A DNA stretch of 64,000 bases, from IMG/VR virus record IMGVR_UViG_3300008448_000016, positions 43,237 to 107,236 of that record; one strand, written 5' to 3'. The notes beneath the pieces are model-generated. The model did no database searches. It worked only from the letters and a program-made list of their open reading frames with translations, and was not told the origin of the DNA. This document shows, in pieces, positions 28,269-38,100 of this stretch. Origin of the DNA: a virus. Position numbers and translations under genes: made by a program. The stretch's first letter is position 1. Every line of letters starts with the position of its first letter.

Positions 28269-31200
28269 TTAACTTATCAATTGTATATACTCTTTATACG
28301 CAGATTCAAATATATTTTCAATCGTAGACTTATCTTGTTCAATTAATTTATCAAACAGATCTGCATTCTCTTTAGATGGGTAATTATCCATATAGAATTT
28401 TGTTAAACCTTGAGAATAGTAAACATCATTATTATTAAAATTAATACCATTTATTGATGTTATATATTTTGAGATCATAAATCTTACGTACGATTCAAAC
28501 GTATTAAAAGTTGCTATCGGTAAATTCTCACTCGCTTGACAAAAATATTTAGATGTCATTATATTATCTAAACCTTCACCAAATGGTTTTGTTAATGGTA
28601 TTAAAGAATAATTGTTTCCATAAGTTTCAAATTTTTCAACAGGACTTAACATTAATGTCATTATACCGTAAATGAATCCTCCAACTTTTTTAGCCTCATT
28701 TTCCGGAATTTTAAATTCTGTATTCATGATATTAGTAATTGTTTGAGCCGCAGTTTTCTTATTAATATTGGTTTTTGTAATATTCTCATCAACCGTATAA
28801 TTTTTATATGCCTCAGCCAAATATGTAGAACAATTCTGATTTGAAGATAAAGTTGCATTATTGGTTCTTTTTGCATCATTGACTTTACCGCTTGTTTGTG
28901 ATATTGTATTCAATTGATTTTTTTGAGATTCTCTATCTTTTTCTGTAATTTGTTCTTGTATGTTCTTTAAAATATTTGTTGTTAACGATTGGATATATGT
29001 CTCTATTTTAGGGATACTATAGAATGGTTGTCTTTGACCTTCAAATGTCGTATCAAACCCATTTTCAGATATTCTATGTGTTACTTTTGTGATCATATAA
29101 GGCCCACTGAACATAGGAACGTTTCTTAAATTAAAATACATTGTTGGTTGTATAAGAGCATTACCCATCATATCAATAGAACACTTATAACTCCTATTCT
29201 TATATACATTATATAAGGAAACACTTTGTGAATAACCCGCTCTGTTTCTAGATAAATTAGCCATTTGATTTAACACCTCCAAAGATTCTGCGGTTGGTTG
29301 ACCAGGATCTTGTGATATATCAAACTGCTTAAATATCTGTTGATTTTGAGGCCCAATATCAACATTAAATCCAACAACTTTGTTTGATTTATCCCAATTT
29401 GTCTTATTTGTTAAATTTTCTAAAAGAGGATTATCAGAAGATCTTCTCAAATCAAATGCATCGTCTCTATATCTATAATCAACATTCTCATTCAAATTTA
29501 AATGCTGACTTGGTTTCCAAGCGTAGATACATAAAAACTTTGGTGATGTTTCTCTATAATCAACATTTAAAAATGTTCCGAATAAAGAATTTGCAAATTC
29601 TAAAGTTCCTTCAGGTTTTGGTGTTGGGTTTTTACTTACATCTCTAACATTATAAAAATTAGCGTATGCCGGTAATGAAAAACTAACAAAGTTATTTTCT
29701 GTTAAAATTGTATTAACAATACTTAAAAGACTATTTTTATAATCAGAAGATTCAATCAAGTTTTTTAACTTGAAGACATCCACATATACTTGTTGACCAA
29801 CGTCTCTACTTGCTCTATCCACAATTAAAACATCTTCAAATAATGTTTTAGTTTTAAAATCTCCACCAGAAATCCATTTATCATTTATTGATTTAAATAA
29901 TTCCCAAGTTTCATATCTTGTTTGTTCACCCTCAACTCTATCCGCTCTTACATTATTATTTACAGGACTAACATTAACTGAAGGTAATTTTTTCCTTAAG
30001 TTTGTTAATTCAATGTTTAATAGAGTATTAATGTATGTTGTATTTTTATTTAAATAATCATTCATTAAACCATAAAATTCGGTAGGTGTTATATTTGGGT
30101 TTTTAAGTTTTTGAGTTGCATATATTTTAACTATTGGAGCAAATGTCTTTACACTTGTTTCAGTAAACTCAACATTCATATCCACAAAGAAATCCGTAAT
30201 ATAAGATCCATTATCCGTATACGCCAATTCAGGTATTTCAGAGAACCCAACATACGTTTCCAAATCTCTCCAAGTTTGTGGATTCTGAGTTTTAGATTGA
30301 GCAAGAGTTAATGATCCCCCTGCGGTTGGTAAACTATTTGGTGATCCTTGGAAATATCCCTGATATGTGTATGGATCCTCAATATATTGAGTTGAGAATG
30401 TATAAAACAATTTTCTATCAAAAAATGATGGGTTTCCATGTTTAACAGTAACTTTATACTCCATAAAATTACTAATATATTTTGAGAAATTTGATATTTG
30501 TAATTCTTGTATTTCATCAATAATAACATCACCATTTAATACATTACCAACAGGTTTTGTTAATTTCATAACTTGTCTCATCAAAGCTTGGAAATTTTGT
30601 TCTACTTTATATGAGGTTGGGTCTACAGGTGAAGTTTCAGGTAATGTATTTGTAAAATCATATACAGATCTACTAAAGTTCAAAAATTCAGTTTCTAATA
30701 TGTCTAATATTTCTTTATCAAAAGTAGTAAACATTTCACTTATTGAAGTGTAATCATCTGATGCTCCATTTATTGAAAAACTTTGTTGTTGTGATTCATT
30801 GTTAAAAATCTGTTTTAAATATTTTTCAGGAGTTGGTTTTGTTAGTTTACCATTATCAAAATATCCATAATTTGGTGCTTTCCAAAATAATCTAACGGAT
30901 CCATTATACATCGCAGGATTATCTTTAACTTCGGTAAATAATTCACCATTTGTTTTAAAACATTCATCATTTGTTTGATTTACTCTTGATCCAAATGATG
31001 GTAAAGGATAAACACCAGTTCCATCTGAGGTTTCAATATAACAACTCCAAGGTGTTATTTGTAAAGATCTATTTGGATTTCCATTATCAAAACCTGCGGA
31101 TTTAACAATATTTGATGTTGTTGTTTTTTTAACATATAGTCCATTATTAATCGCATCTTGTATTGATGAACTTGTATATCCCGCAACAGAATAATTTGTC

Positions 31201-34200
31201 ACAATAAACCCAATTGGTGAGGTAATGTCCTGCGGAAAGTTAACGGTATAAGTACCAACACCACCTAAAGTACCATTTATTTGATTTATAATTGTTGTCC
31301 CTAATAACACACTATCACCACTTAATACTAATCCAGGGAATAGGTCATTACTTGAAACTGATAATACCTCTAATGTAGTTCCTGATATTGTACAAGTTCC
31401 ATTTATTTGTGCCACAGAACTGAAAGCTCTAACTCCCTGATAGAAGACATTAAAATCGTCAATAACTTTTGGATAGAATCCCGTATTAATATATGTTTGT
31501 GTTAATGATCCACTTACGATATCATCTTGTAATATCATATTATATGGATTACCATCAATTTGTAATTGGTAATTTGTTGTACTTGCACTTGTTAAAGGAT
31601 CAAAATTATCCAAATAATTAAAATCACCCCAAACCTCATCTAAAAAGTCTACACCATTATTTATCCAATTTTTGTATCTATGCCATATACCACCATATTT
31701 TAATACCCAAGCATATGGTAATTTATGAATCGCACCATACTTCTTAATTGTAGAAACAATATAATCTAAATCATTTGAGCTTTGATTTTCATTATATTCT
31801 TTATATTTTTCTCTTAAAGTTCCAAGCGGTAAACTATTCAAAAATAAATAAGCCGCTGATTTATATGGATAAAGATCATTTAAATTATACCTGTAATTAT
31901 AAACACCTTTTTGAATTGCATTTATAAAATATGGCGTATTCAACATTGAGGTCGTTTGATTTTCCACTAATTTGTTTGTGTAATCAAAATAGTTAACATT
32001 ACCTTCAGTTATATATTGATCTTTTATTTCTCTGTTCTCATAAAAAGATTCTAGATTTGTTAAATCAAGTGTTTGGGTAAAAACATTACTATTACTCTTA
32101 TAACAAAAAGATGTTACCGGTTGTTTGTCTTTACCATTTTGAATAAAATTTGTTATTATTTTATGTGTATTATTGTATTCTAAAACCTGAGTCGTTTTAA
32201 ATACTTGTTCAGCATTTTGGATCTGATTAGCATCTGCCAAATAATTATTTACCCAACCCAAATTTGTTATTGGATATAGATCAGTAAAATCATAGTTTTC
32301 AACTATATTTGAATCTCCAAAATATTTCTCAACCTGTTCAGTATTTTTTAGTGATGCTAATGGTTGAGATTTATCGTTATCAAATATATCTTGATTTATT
32401 AATAAAAAGGGTGTATTAACATCATTTTTGATATATGGAGTATTAAACTCACCTCTAATATAATTTTGCCAAGAATCTCCAGATCCACCATTAGAAATAT
32501 GCTTTAAGAAACCAACATAGTTAGAAGAATTTAAATCATACTCCTTAAGTTTTTTAGTTAAGAAAGGATTATCGCTCCCCAAAGCATTAATCATATTTAA
32601 TACTTCCGATTCAGAATAAAATTCTGTCATATTATATAGGACATTTGAATCTCTCCCTAATTTACTATATAACGCATTTAATAGTAATCTTTCATATATT
32701 TCATAGAAAAATTTAACTTCTTCCGTATTTTGATAAACTTCATTATCTATAGGGAATTCAATAGCATTAAAACTCAATCTATTTGGTTTTGTTTGAGCGT
32801 TTGATAATGTTTGTGGAAATTGTGGTGGAACCTCTCTTTCAATTGTTGCCTTCAAAAACTCTTCCACAAATTGGACTTCAGGCCATATTTCAGGTGAGTA
32901 CGCCCTAATTTTAGCGGCAATAGAACTATTGCCAGGATAAACTAACTCATATTTATCTCCGTTATCTTTTAAATTGTTTTCAATAATTAATTGAGGCCAA
33001 GGATAAATTGGTGTATCTAACACTCCAATGTCTTTAATGTCAACACTATTAACCGTTGATGAGTTTGAATATATCGCCTGTTTACGATATATGTCATCCC
33101 TCAAGTCCCAAGCCTTTGTATGAACCTCATCCATTAATCTTAAAAACGCTTCACCTTGAGCAAAGAATACCGCAAGTACATTTCTTACAGTTGGTGTAAA
33201 TCCTAATCCACCATCTTTAACGCTTTTTGATATTTGATTAGTAAGATCTTTTGTTAAACCTTCCTCTACCGATTGTTTATTTTTCTGATAATTTTCAGCA
33301 ATAGTTGATGTTTTATCTAAAAAAGAATTTTTACCTTCAAAATAAAATTTAGGCCCATCATTAAACTGAGTGTTTAAGTAAGAAATAAATTGAGTATTTC
33401 CAGTTCCAGGTAGTTCTTTATTATTGTTCCTTTGAGAATATGTTCTTTTTTCATCAATATCATTGATTGTAAAATTAGAATAAAAAGTACTATTCTCAAT
33501 TTTATTTATATCTAAACTTATGTTAACGGGTATACTATTTGGTTTTCCATCACCCAAAGTATTATTACCTCTTAAACCTGAATTAAATTTTTTAACAACA
33601 CCAGAAAGTTCTGTTAATGCCGTTTGTCTTGCTTGTGGGTTATTATATTCTTTTTTAAATTGATAAATAACATACCCATTTTTTTGATTTGTTTGTGGTT
33701 TTGTTACAAATGGATTTTGGAAATCTAAATATTTTCTTGCCCATCCTCCGTCCGAGTCAGAATAATAATAAACATAACCTTCATATTGTCTTAATACTTC
33801 AGCGTAATCTTTAAGATCATTTAAGACATTTAGATTTGTTTTTGAGTATTTGTCAATGATACTGGTTAATACTTTGTTTAAATTCACCTTTAACTCTTGT
33901 ATTGTTAATTCAGGGAAATTATCATCAATTAATCCTTTTGCCTTATATTCAGCATATAATTCTTTTATTTTAGAATACCCTCTACTAGACCAAGATTTTG
34001 TAACGGTACTATTTTTAGGTCCATTACCTGTTGAACTTTGATCTGTTATTGTAACACTTGATTGATACATTAATGGTGTTGCCCACATCGCTCTCCAATT
34101 AATGTCGGACATTATTGTATATTTGTACGTATAAAGTTTTAAAGTTACTCTAAAATTGTGAGTCCCAGGATCAAAACTTGCGTTAAAACTCTGCAACATT

Positions 34201-34823
34201 AATGGAAGTTTTATTGCCTTACCTAAATAACCTTTTAATGTAAGATAGAATAATGGATATGGTAGTTGGAAGAATGCGGCGTATGGTGAGTTATTACCTC
34301 CTTCAAATAAAGCCCTACCTTTTACATCTTCCAAGACAATGTCAATTACAGGTAAAAAGTCTAAACCATAAGATATGTTAATATTTGTTATACCTAATAA
34401 TCCAGTATCTATAGACCCAACATTACCATTTGATAGTGTTGTCTGTCTAAAAAAATAATCATTATCTTTACCTTCTATTGGAATTTGATCTATTCTTTGT
34501 TGATTGATCCCTTTACCAATTAATGTATCTTTACCTGTTATCTCATCAGACCAATCAGTATTTAAAAATTTATTTCCACCCGGATTTAAAAAATTAATTT
34601 TACCAACAGATATTGTTCTTACACTATCTTCTAAAGGAACCCCAAGAGCCAATTTAGTTCTTGGTAAAACCGAGCATTCCAAATTAGCGTAAAAAACAAG
34701 ATTTTCTTGATTTATAAGTCTTTCCTTTGCATTACCATTCTCATCAATAATCTTGTTTGGATCAATTACAGATATGTTTTGGTAATCAAATTCTACTAAT
34801 ATATTTTCTCCGTTATCTACCAT
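28269..34823 (-). CDS. Giant central baseplate/hub protein
   Basis: 2184 residues. Residues about 140-260 contain LGITNINISYGLDFLPVIDIVLEDVKGRALFEGG and SPYAAFFQLPYPLFYLTLKGYLGKAIKL, a pattern I associate with phage hub proteins. Residues about 1960-2040 contain KCSIDMMGNALIQPTMYFNLRN, then GPYMITKVTHRISENGFDTTFEGQRQPF, which resembles the late-control-D/gp27-type hub end where the tube docks. Between these lie more than 1500 residues of Asn/Tyr-rich structural sequence. The start overlaps the end of the gp53-like gene by 11 nt. It probably combines functions split over several T4 proteins; T4 gp27 is only 391 residues. The C-terminal 150 residues are helical and unassigned, and a cell-wall lytic domain there cannot be excluded. 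Confidence 0.7.
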   Translation of the reverse strand: MVDNGENILVEFDYQNISVIDPNKIIDENGNAKERLINQENLVFYANLECSVLPRTKLALGVPLEDSVRTISVGKINFLNPGGNKFLNTDWSDEITGKDTLIGKGINQQRIDQIPIEGKDNDYFFRQTTLSNGNVGSIDTGLLGITNINISYGLDFLPVIDIVLEDVKGRALFEGGNNSPYAAFFQLPYPLFYLTLKGYLGKAIKLPLMLQSFNASFDPGTHNFRVTLKLYTYKYTIMSDINWRAMWATPLMYQSSVTITDQSSTGNGPKNSTVTKSWSSRGYSKIKELYAEYKAKGLIDDNFPELTIQELKVNLNKVLTSIIDKYSKTNLNVLNDLKDYAEVLRQYEGYVYYYSDSDGGWARKYLDFQNPFVTKPQTNQKNGYVIYQFKKEYNNPQARQTALTELSGVVKKFNSGLRGNNTLGDGKPNSIPVNISLDINKIENSTFYSNFTINDIDEKRTYSQRNNNKELPGTGNTQFISYLNTQFNDGPKFYFEGKNSFLDKTSTIAENYQKNKQSVEEGLTKDLTNQISKSVKDGGLGFTPTVRNVLAVFFAQGEAFLRLMDEVHTKAWDLRDDIYRKQAIYSNSSTVNSVDIKDIGVLDTPIYPWPQLIIENNLKDNGDKYELVYPGNSSIAAKIRAYSPEIWPEVQFVEEFLKATIEREVPPQFPQTLSNAQTKPNRLSFNAIEFPIDNEVYQNTEEVKFFYEIYERLLLNALYSKLGRDSNVLYNMTEFYSESEVLNMINALGSDNPFLTKKLKEYDLNSSNYVGFLKHISNGGSGDSWQNYIRGEFNTPYIKNDVNTPFLLINQDIFDNDKSQPLASLKNTEQVEKYFGDSNIVENYDFTDLYPITNLGWVNNYLADANQIQNAEQVFKTTQVLEYNNTHKIITNFIQNGKDKQPVTSFCYKSNSNVFTQTLDLTNLESFYENREIKDQYITEGNVNYFDYTNKLVENQTTSMLNTPYFINAIQKGVYNYRYNLNDLYPYKSAAYLFLNSLPLGTLREKYKEYNENQSSNDLDYIVSTIKKYGAIHKLPYAWVLKYGGIWHRYKNWINNGVDFLDEVWGDFNYLDNFDPLTSASTTNYQLQIDGNPYNMILQDDIVSGSLTQTYINTGFYPKVIDDFNVFYQGVRAFSSVAQINGTCTISGTTLEVLSVSSNDLFPGLVLSGDSVLLGTTIINQINGTLGGVGTYTVNFPQDITSPIGFIVTNYSVAGYTSSSIQDAINNGLYVKKTTTSNIVKSAGFDNGNPNRSLQITPWSCYIETSDGTGVYPLPSFGSRVNQTNDECFKTNGELFTEVKDNPAMYNGSVRLFWKAPNYGYFDNGKLTKPTPEKYLKQIFNNESQQQSFSINGASDDYTSISEMFTTFDKEILDILETEFLNFSRSVYDFTNTLPETSPVDPTSYKVEQNFQALMRQVMKLTKPVGNVLNGDVIIDEIQELQISNFSKYISNFMEYKVTVKHGNPSFFDRKLFYTFSTQYIEDPYTYQGYFQGSPNSLPTAGGSLTLAQSKTQNPQTWRDLETYVGFSEIPELAYTDNGSYITDFFVDMNVEFTETSVKTFAPIVKIYATQKLKNPNITPTEFYGLMNDYLNKNTTYINTLLNIELTNLRKKLPSVNVSPVNNNVRADRVEGEQTRYETWELFKSINDKWISGGDFKTKTLFEDVLIVDRASRDVGQQVYVDVFKLKNLIESSDYKNSLLSIVNTILTENNFVSFSLPAYANFYNVRDVSKNPTPKPEGTLEFANSLFGTFLNVDYRETSPKFLCIYAWKPSQHLNLNENVDYRYRDDAFDLRRSSDNPLLENLTNKTNWDKSNKVVGFNVDIGPQNQQIFKQFDISQDPGQPTAESLEVLNQMANLSRNRAGYSQSVSLYNVYKNRSYKCSIDMMGNALIQPTMYFNLRNVPMFSGPYMITKVTHRISENGFDTTFEGQRQPFYSIPKIETYIQSLTTNILKNIQEQITEKDRESQKNQLNTISQTSGKVNDAKRTNNATLSSNQNCSTYLAEAYKNYTVDENITKTNINKKTAAQTITNIMNTEFKIPENEAKKVGGFIYGIMTLMLSPVEKFETYGNNYSLIPLTKPFGEGLDNIMTSKYFCQASENLPIATFNTFESYVRFMISKYITSINGINFNNNDVYYSQGLTKFYMDNYPSKENADLFDKLIEQDKSTIENIFESAYKEYIQLIS

Positions 34824-35136
34824 AATAGAAGAAGTGGTTATCTAATGTTGTTTTATAGTCTTGTAAAGAACCTAATAAAGGAAAAGGAATTGTCAATACC
34901 GCACCATCGGGTATATTAAATTCAAGTCCAGTGTATTGAGGGTTTGCCAACATTATTAACCAACCAAAAAATGGTGAACCATAATATTGTTGTGAAACCT
35001 TATCTAATCTTGATATACCAACTTTATAAATATAGTTCTTGTCTGATGATTTTTTTGGTAAATTAACATACGGGACAACAGTCTGTTCTCCATTTAAAAT
35101 AAATTGACTATATCTATTATAATACTGTAGTGCCAT
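34813..35136 (-). CDS. 53: Baseplate protein, gp53/LysM-like
   Basis: 107 residues. The segment YKVGISRLDKVSQQYYGSPFFGWLIMLANPQY, followed by IPDGAVLTIPFPL, is the LysM-like pattern seen in T4 gp53 and related wedge proteins: D-x-(I/V)-S-x-x-Y-Y-G ... W-x-I-x-x-A-N ... I-P-x-G-x-x-(L/I)-x-I-P. T4 gp53 is 196 residues, so this is a short version. It overlaps both neighbours (1 nt and 11 nt), so all three are translated as a coupled set. Its likely role is joining wedges around the hub. Confidence 0.7.
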   Translation of the reverse strand: MALQYYNRYSQFILNGEQTVVPYVNLPKKSSDKNYIYKVGISRLDKVSQQYYGSPFFGWLIMLANPQYTGLEFNIPDGAVLTIPFPLLGSLQDYKTTLDNHFFYYGR

Positions 35137-38100
35137 TATACAAATTTAACTTTACCATTATATGTTTTATTACTTACATTCACATTAACATCTGAATATA
35201 AATTTTTTAATCTATTCTTTTTCTGTAAATTATTACCAATGTTATCGGTTGTATAAGAAACTTTAGTATCAAATTCAGTTATAGTAAAAGTTTCAAATTG
35301 TTTATATACTTCACCTTTTTCTATGTCATCAAATTTTTTAATTTCGGCATCATGTTCTTTTTTGTGTTGCAATTTAATTTCCTCACAAGTTTGTTTTATC
35401 GCCTCAATTAAACTTTGATTATCTTTAACTTTATCAACAGAAGTTATTGAATCAACAAATGTATTATATTTATTATCATCTGTAAAAATTGAAGACATAA
35501 CCATATAGAATCTGTTATTAGCATTTATAGAAATATTGGTTGACGTATCAACAGGAACAAAAAGATTATTTTTTTCATTATAAACATTAGTATTAAATAT
35601 CATTCCATTTAAAAATGAAATATCGTACCCAAGCAAAGCTCCACCAACATCAGTAATGTAAGTGTTTCGTATTTCGTTAATAACACTATCACCACTTATC
35701 AACGTATAAACTTTATAATCTCCACCACCTAATTTAATACCATCAAAACTATCAGATATCACATCCATTTTTCTTAATGTGTAATTATAGTTTTCTTGAT
35801 ATGATGTCATTGTGTTAAGTGGGGTAATAATAGTTAAATTTATCTCTTCTTGCATTTTTGCAACTTCTTCTTGTATCTTTGTTTCTAAATTTCTAATTTG
35901 TGCGTTTGTAGCATTATTCTGTGTTTTATATTTATCTTTATTTGATGTTATTGGATCATTATTTAATTTTACATCATCTAATGTTGCTTCTATCAAACTT
36001 TTAACTCTTTTTTCAATAGAATTAGATTTACCATAAAGTGGTATGTTAGGTTGAGAATCGTTATACTCACTTATTTCACCTGTTGAAAAGTCTCTATCCA
36101 AATAAGCCAATCCCATAATACCATAATTTGTGGTATTTGTTATTGTTTTCAACTGATTGAATATTGTTTTAAAATAGTTTTGTGTTCCGTTTGATAATTC
36201 GGTTATTAATGATTTATATTCTATCTCACCAGTTTCAAAAGATCCGTCATTTTGAAGATTTGTAGATAATATCGTACCTACAGTACCTCCTCCAATTTGT
36301 GGTTGTTGATTATTTACCTGATTAGTCGTTACGGGAGCAATTGTTGTACTACCACCTTTTACTATTTTTTCAACCAATTGAGCGTCTCTTTCGCTAGTAT
36401 CTTCAGTTGCAATAGATCTTTCATCATATATTTCAGTATTACCATAATAATTAAATGATAATGCGTTTTGTAATTCTTTAACCGGACCAGCTAATCCGTG
36501 TCCACCAATAAAATCAAAATTTAAAGTTATTTTTGCAATCATTGGTTGTACACCAATTCCTTCAGGATTTATGTCAAAAACTAATGGTTCATAACTTATA
36601 CTCAATGAGTTTGGAACTATTTTAGTATGATAAAAATCACCAATTCTTAATACTAATATTGGTGGAGCACCAAAAGCAGTATTTAACGAATCATTATATT
36701 TTGGTTTACCATCAGGCCCAATAACAGGTATTGTTTGACCTGGTCTCATACATTGTTGTAAAAACGTTAATCTACTATTTAATCCTTCAGGTGTTGTTGA
36801 GTGGAAAGCCGGACTGAAATATCTAATCTTATCTCTTAAACTATCATATATCATAGGATCTGACTCCTTGATAACATCAAAGTAATCACATTCAGAAAAT
36901 AAATGTCTTAATATTTTTTTAGATATACCATCTTTAACTTTTTGTATTGGATCAGGATTTGGTACAGGTTTAATAGGCGGTATATCCTTATTCAAATTTG
37001 CGTTAGAATCATCTTGAGTTTTATTTTCTTCCTCAACCGTTACATTGTTTTCAATTTTTTCAACAGGTTTTCCAATTGTCGCTATTATCCCATTTATTTT
37101 TACTCTACGACAAGCCATAGCAGGAACAGAATACCATTCTCCACCATTTCTATTAATTGGGCCGTTTGGTGTATTATCTCTAATATTTACACCACAATTT
37201 ATTTTAAATTGAGATCCTCCATCCTTTCCAATAGGACTTACTTCAGCGGTTTCTCCCTGTGGGACTGTCTTTATCATTAGTTTCTGATCTTTTATTAATT
37301 GATCAAAACTTGTCCCGTCAATGTTTTGTTTTTTAAACCATTTAATAACTGAATCAATTCTTCTATCAGATAAATATTGATTATATTGTACCTCTTGTAT
37401 TGGTGATGCCGACCCAAACATCTCAAGTGTAACTGTACCTTTTTTATCAATAATAATTTCTTTTATTTTTGGTAAAAATTCATTTTTAATTTTTTCAAAA
37501 TTATAAATTACCGTATCATCAAAAAATTTCTGTATACCTTCTTTTGTGAATGGTTCAGTGCTTCCTGACGCATAACATTTTTCAGGAGCCTTAGTAACAT
37601 AAGCACTATCTCTTAAACTAAGATAAAAATTATAATATTGTTCATAATCATAATTTTGGTTTGCACCTTGATTACTATATGCCCCTCTACCAAGTGGTCC
37701 TGCGATTTTCCATTCAGCAGGATCTTGAGGATTCTGTATGTCGGGATTATAATATGGAGAATCATTTTCAAAATAAAATGAATAATCTAAAAATCCGTTA
37801 AGATCTGAACAACTAATTTGTTCTTCAGGTGAAGATTCAATAGTAGTTTGACTATCTGGTTGAGTACCTTGTTGTGTATCGTCACTTCCTCCATTACCAC
37901 CTGCGGTTGGTTCACTCGGTATTTGACTCAATATTATATCCGCCTCTTCTTTTGTGGTTCTCGGATCGTTTAATAATTGTTGATAAGTATATAACTGACT
38001 TGTTGGTATTGTATTAAACTTTAACGCTAAATCATATATATCATATTTAACACATCCCGCAAAAAATGAATCCATAATTGAGTTAACCTCATCCGCCTTT

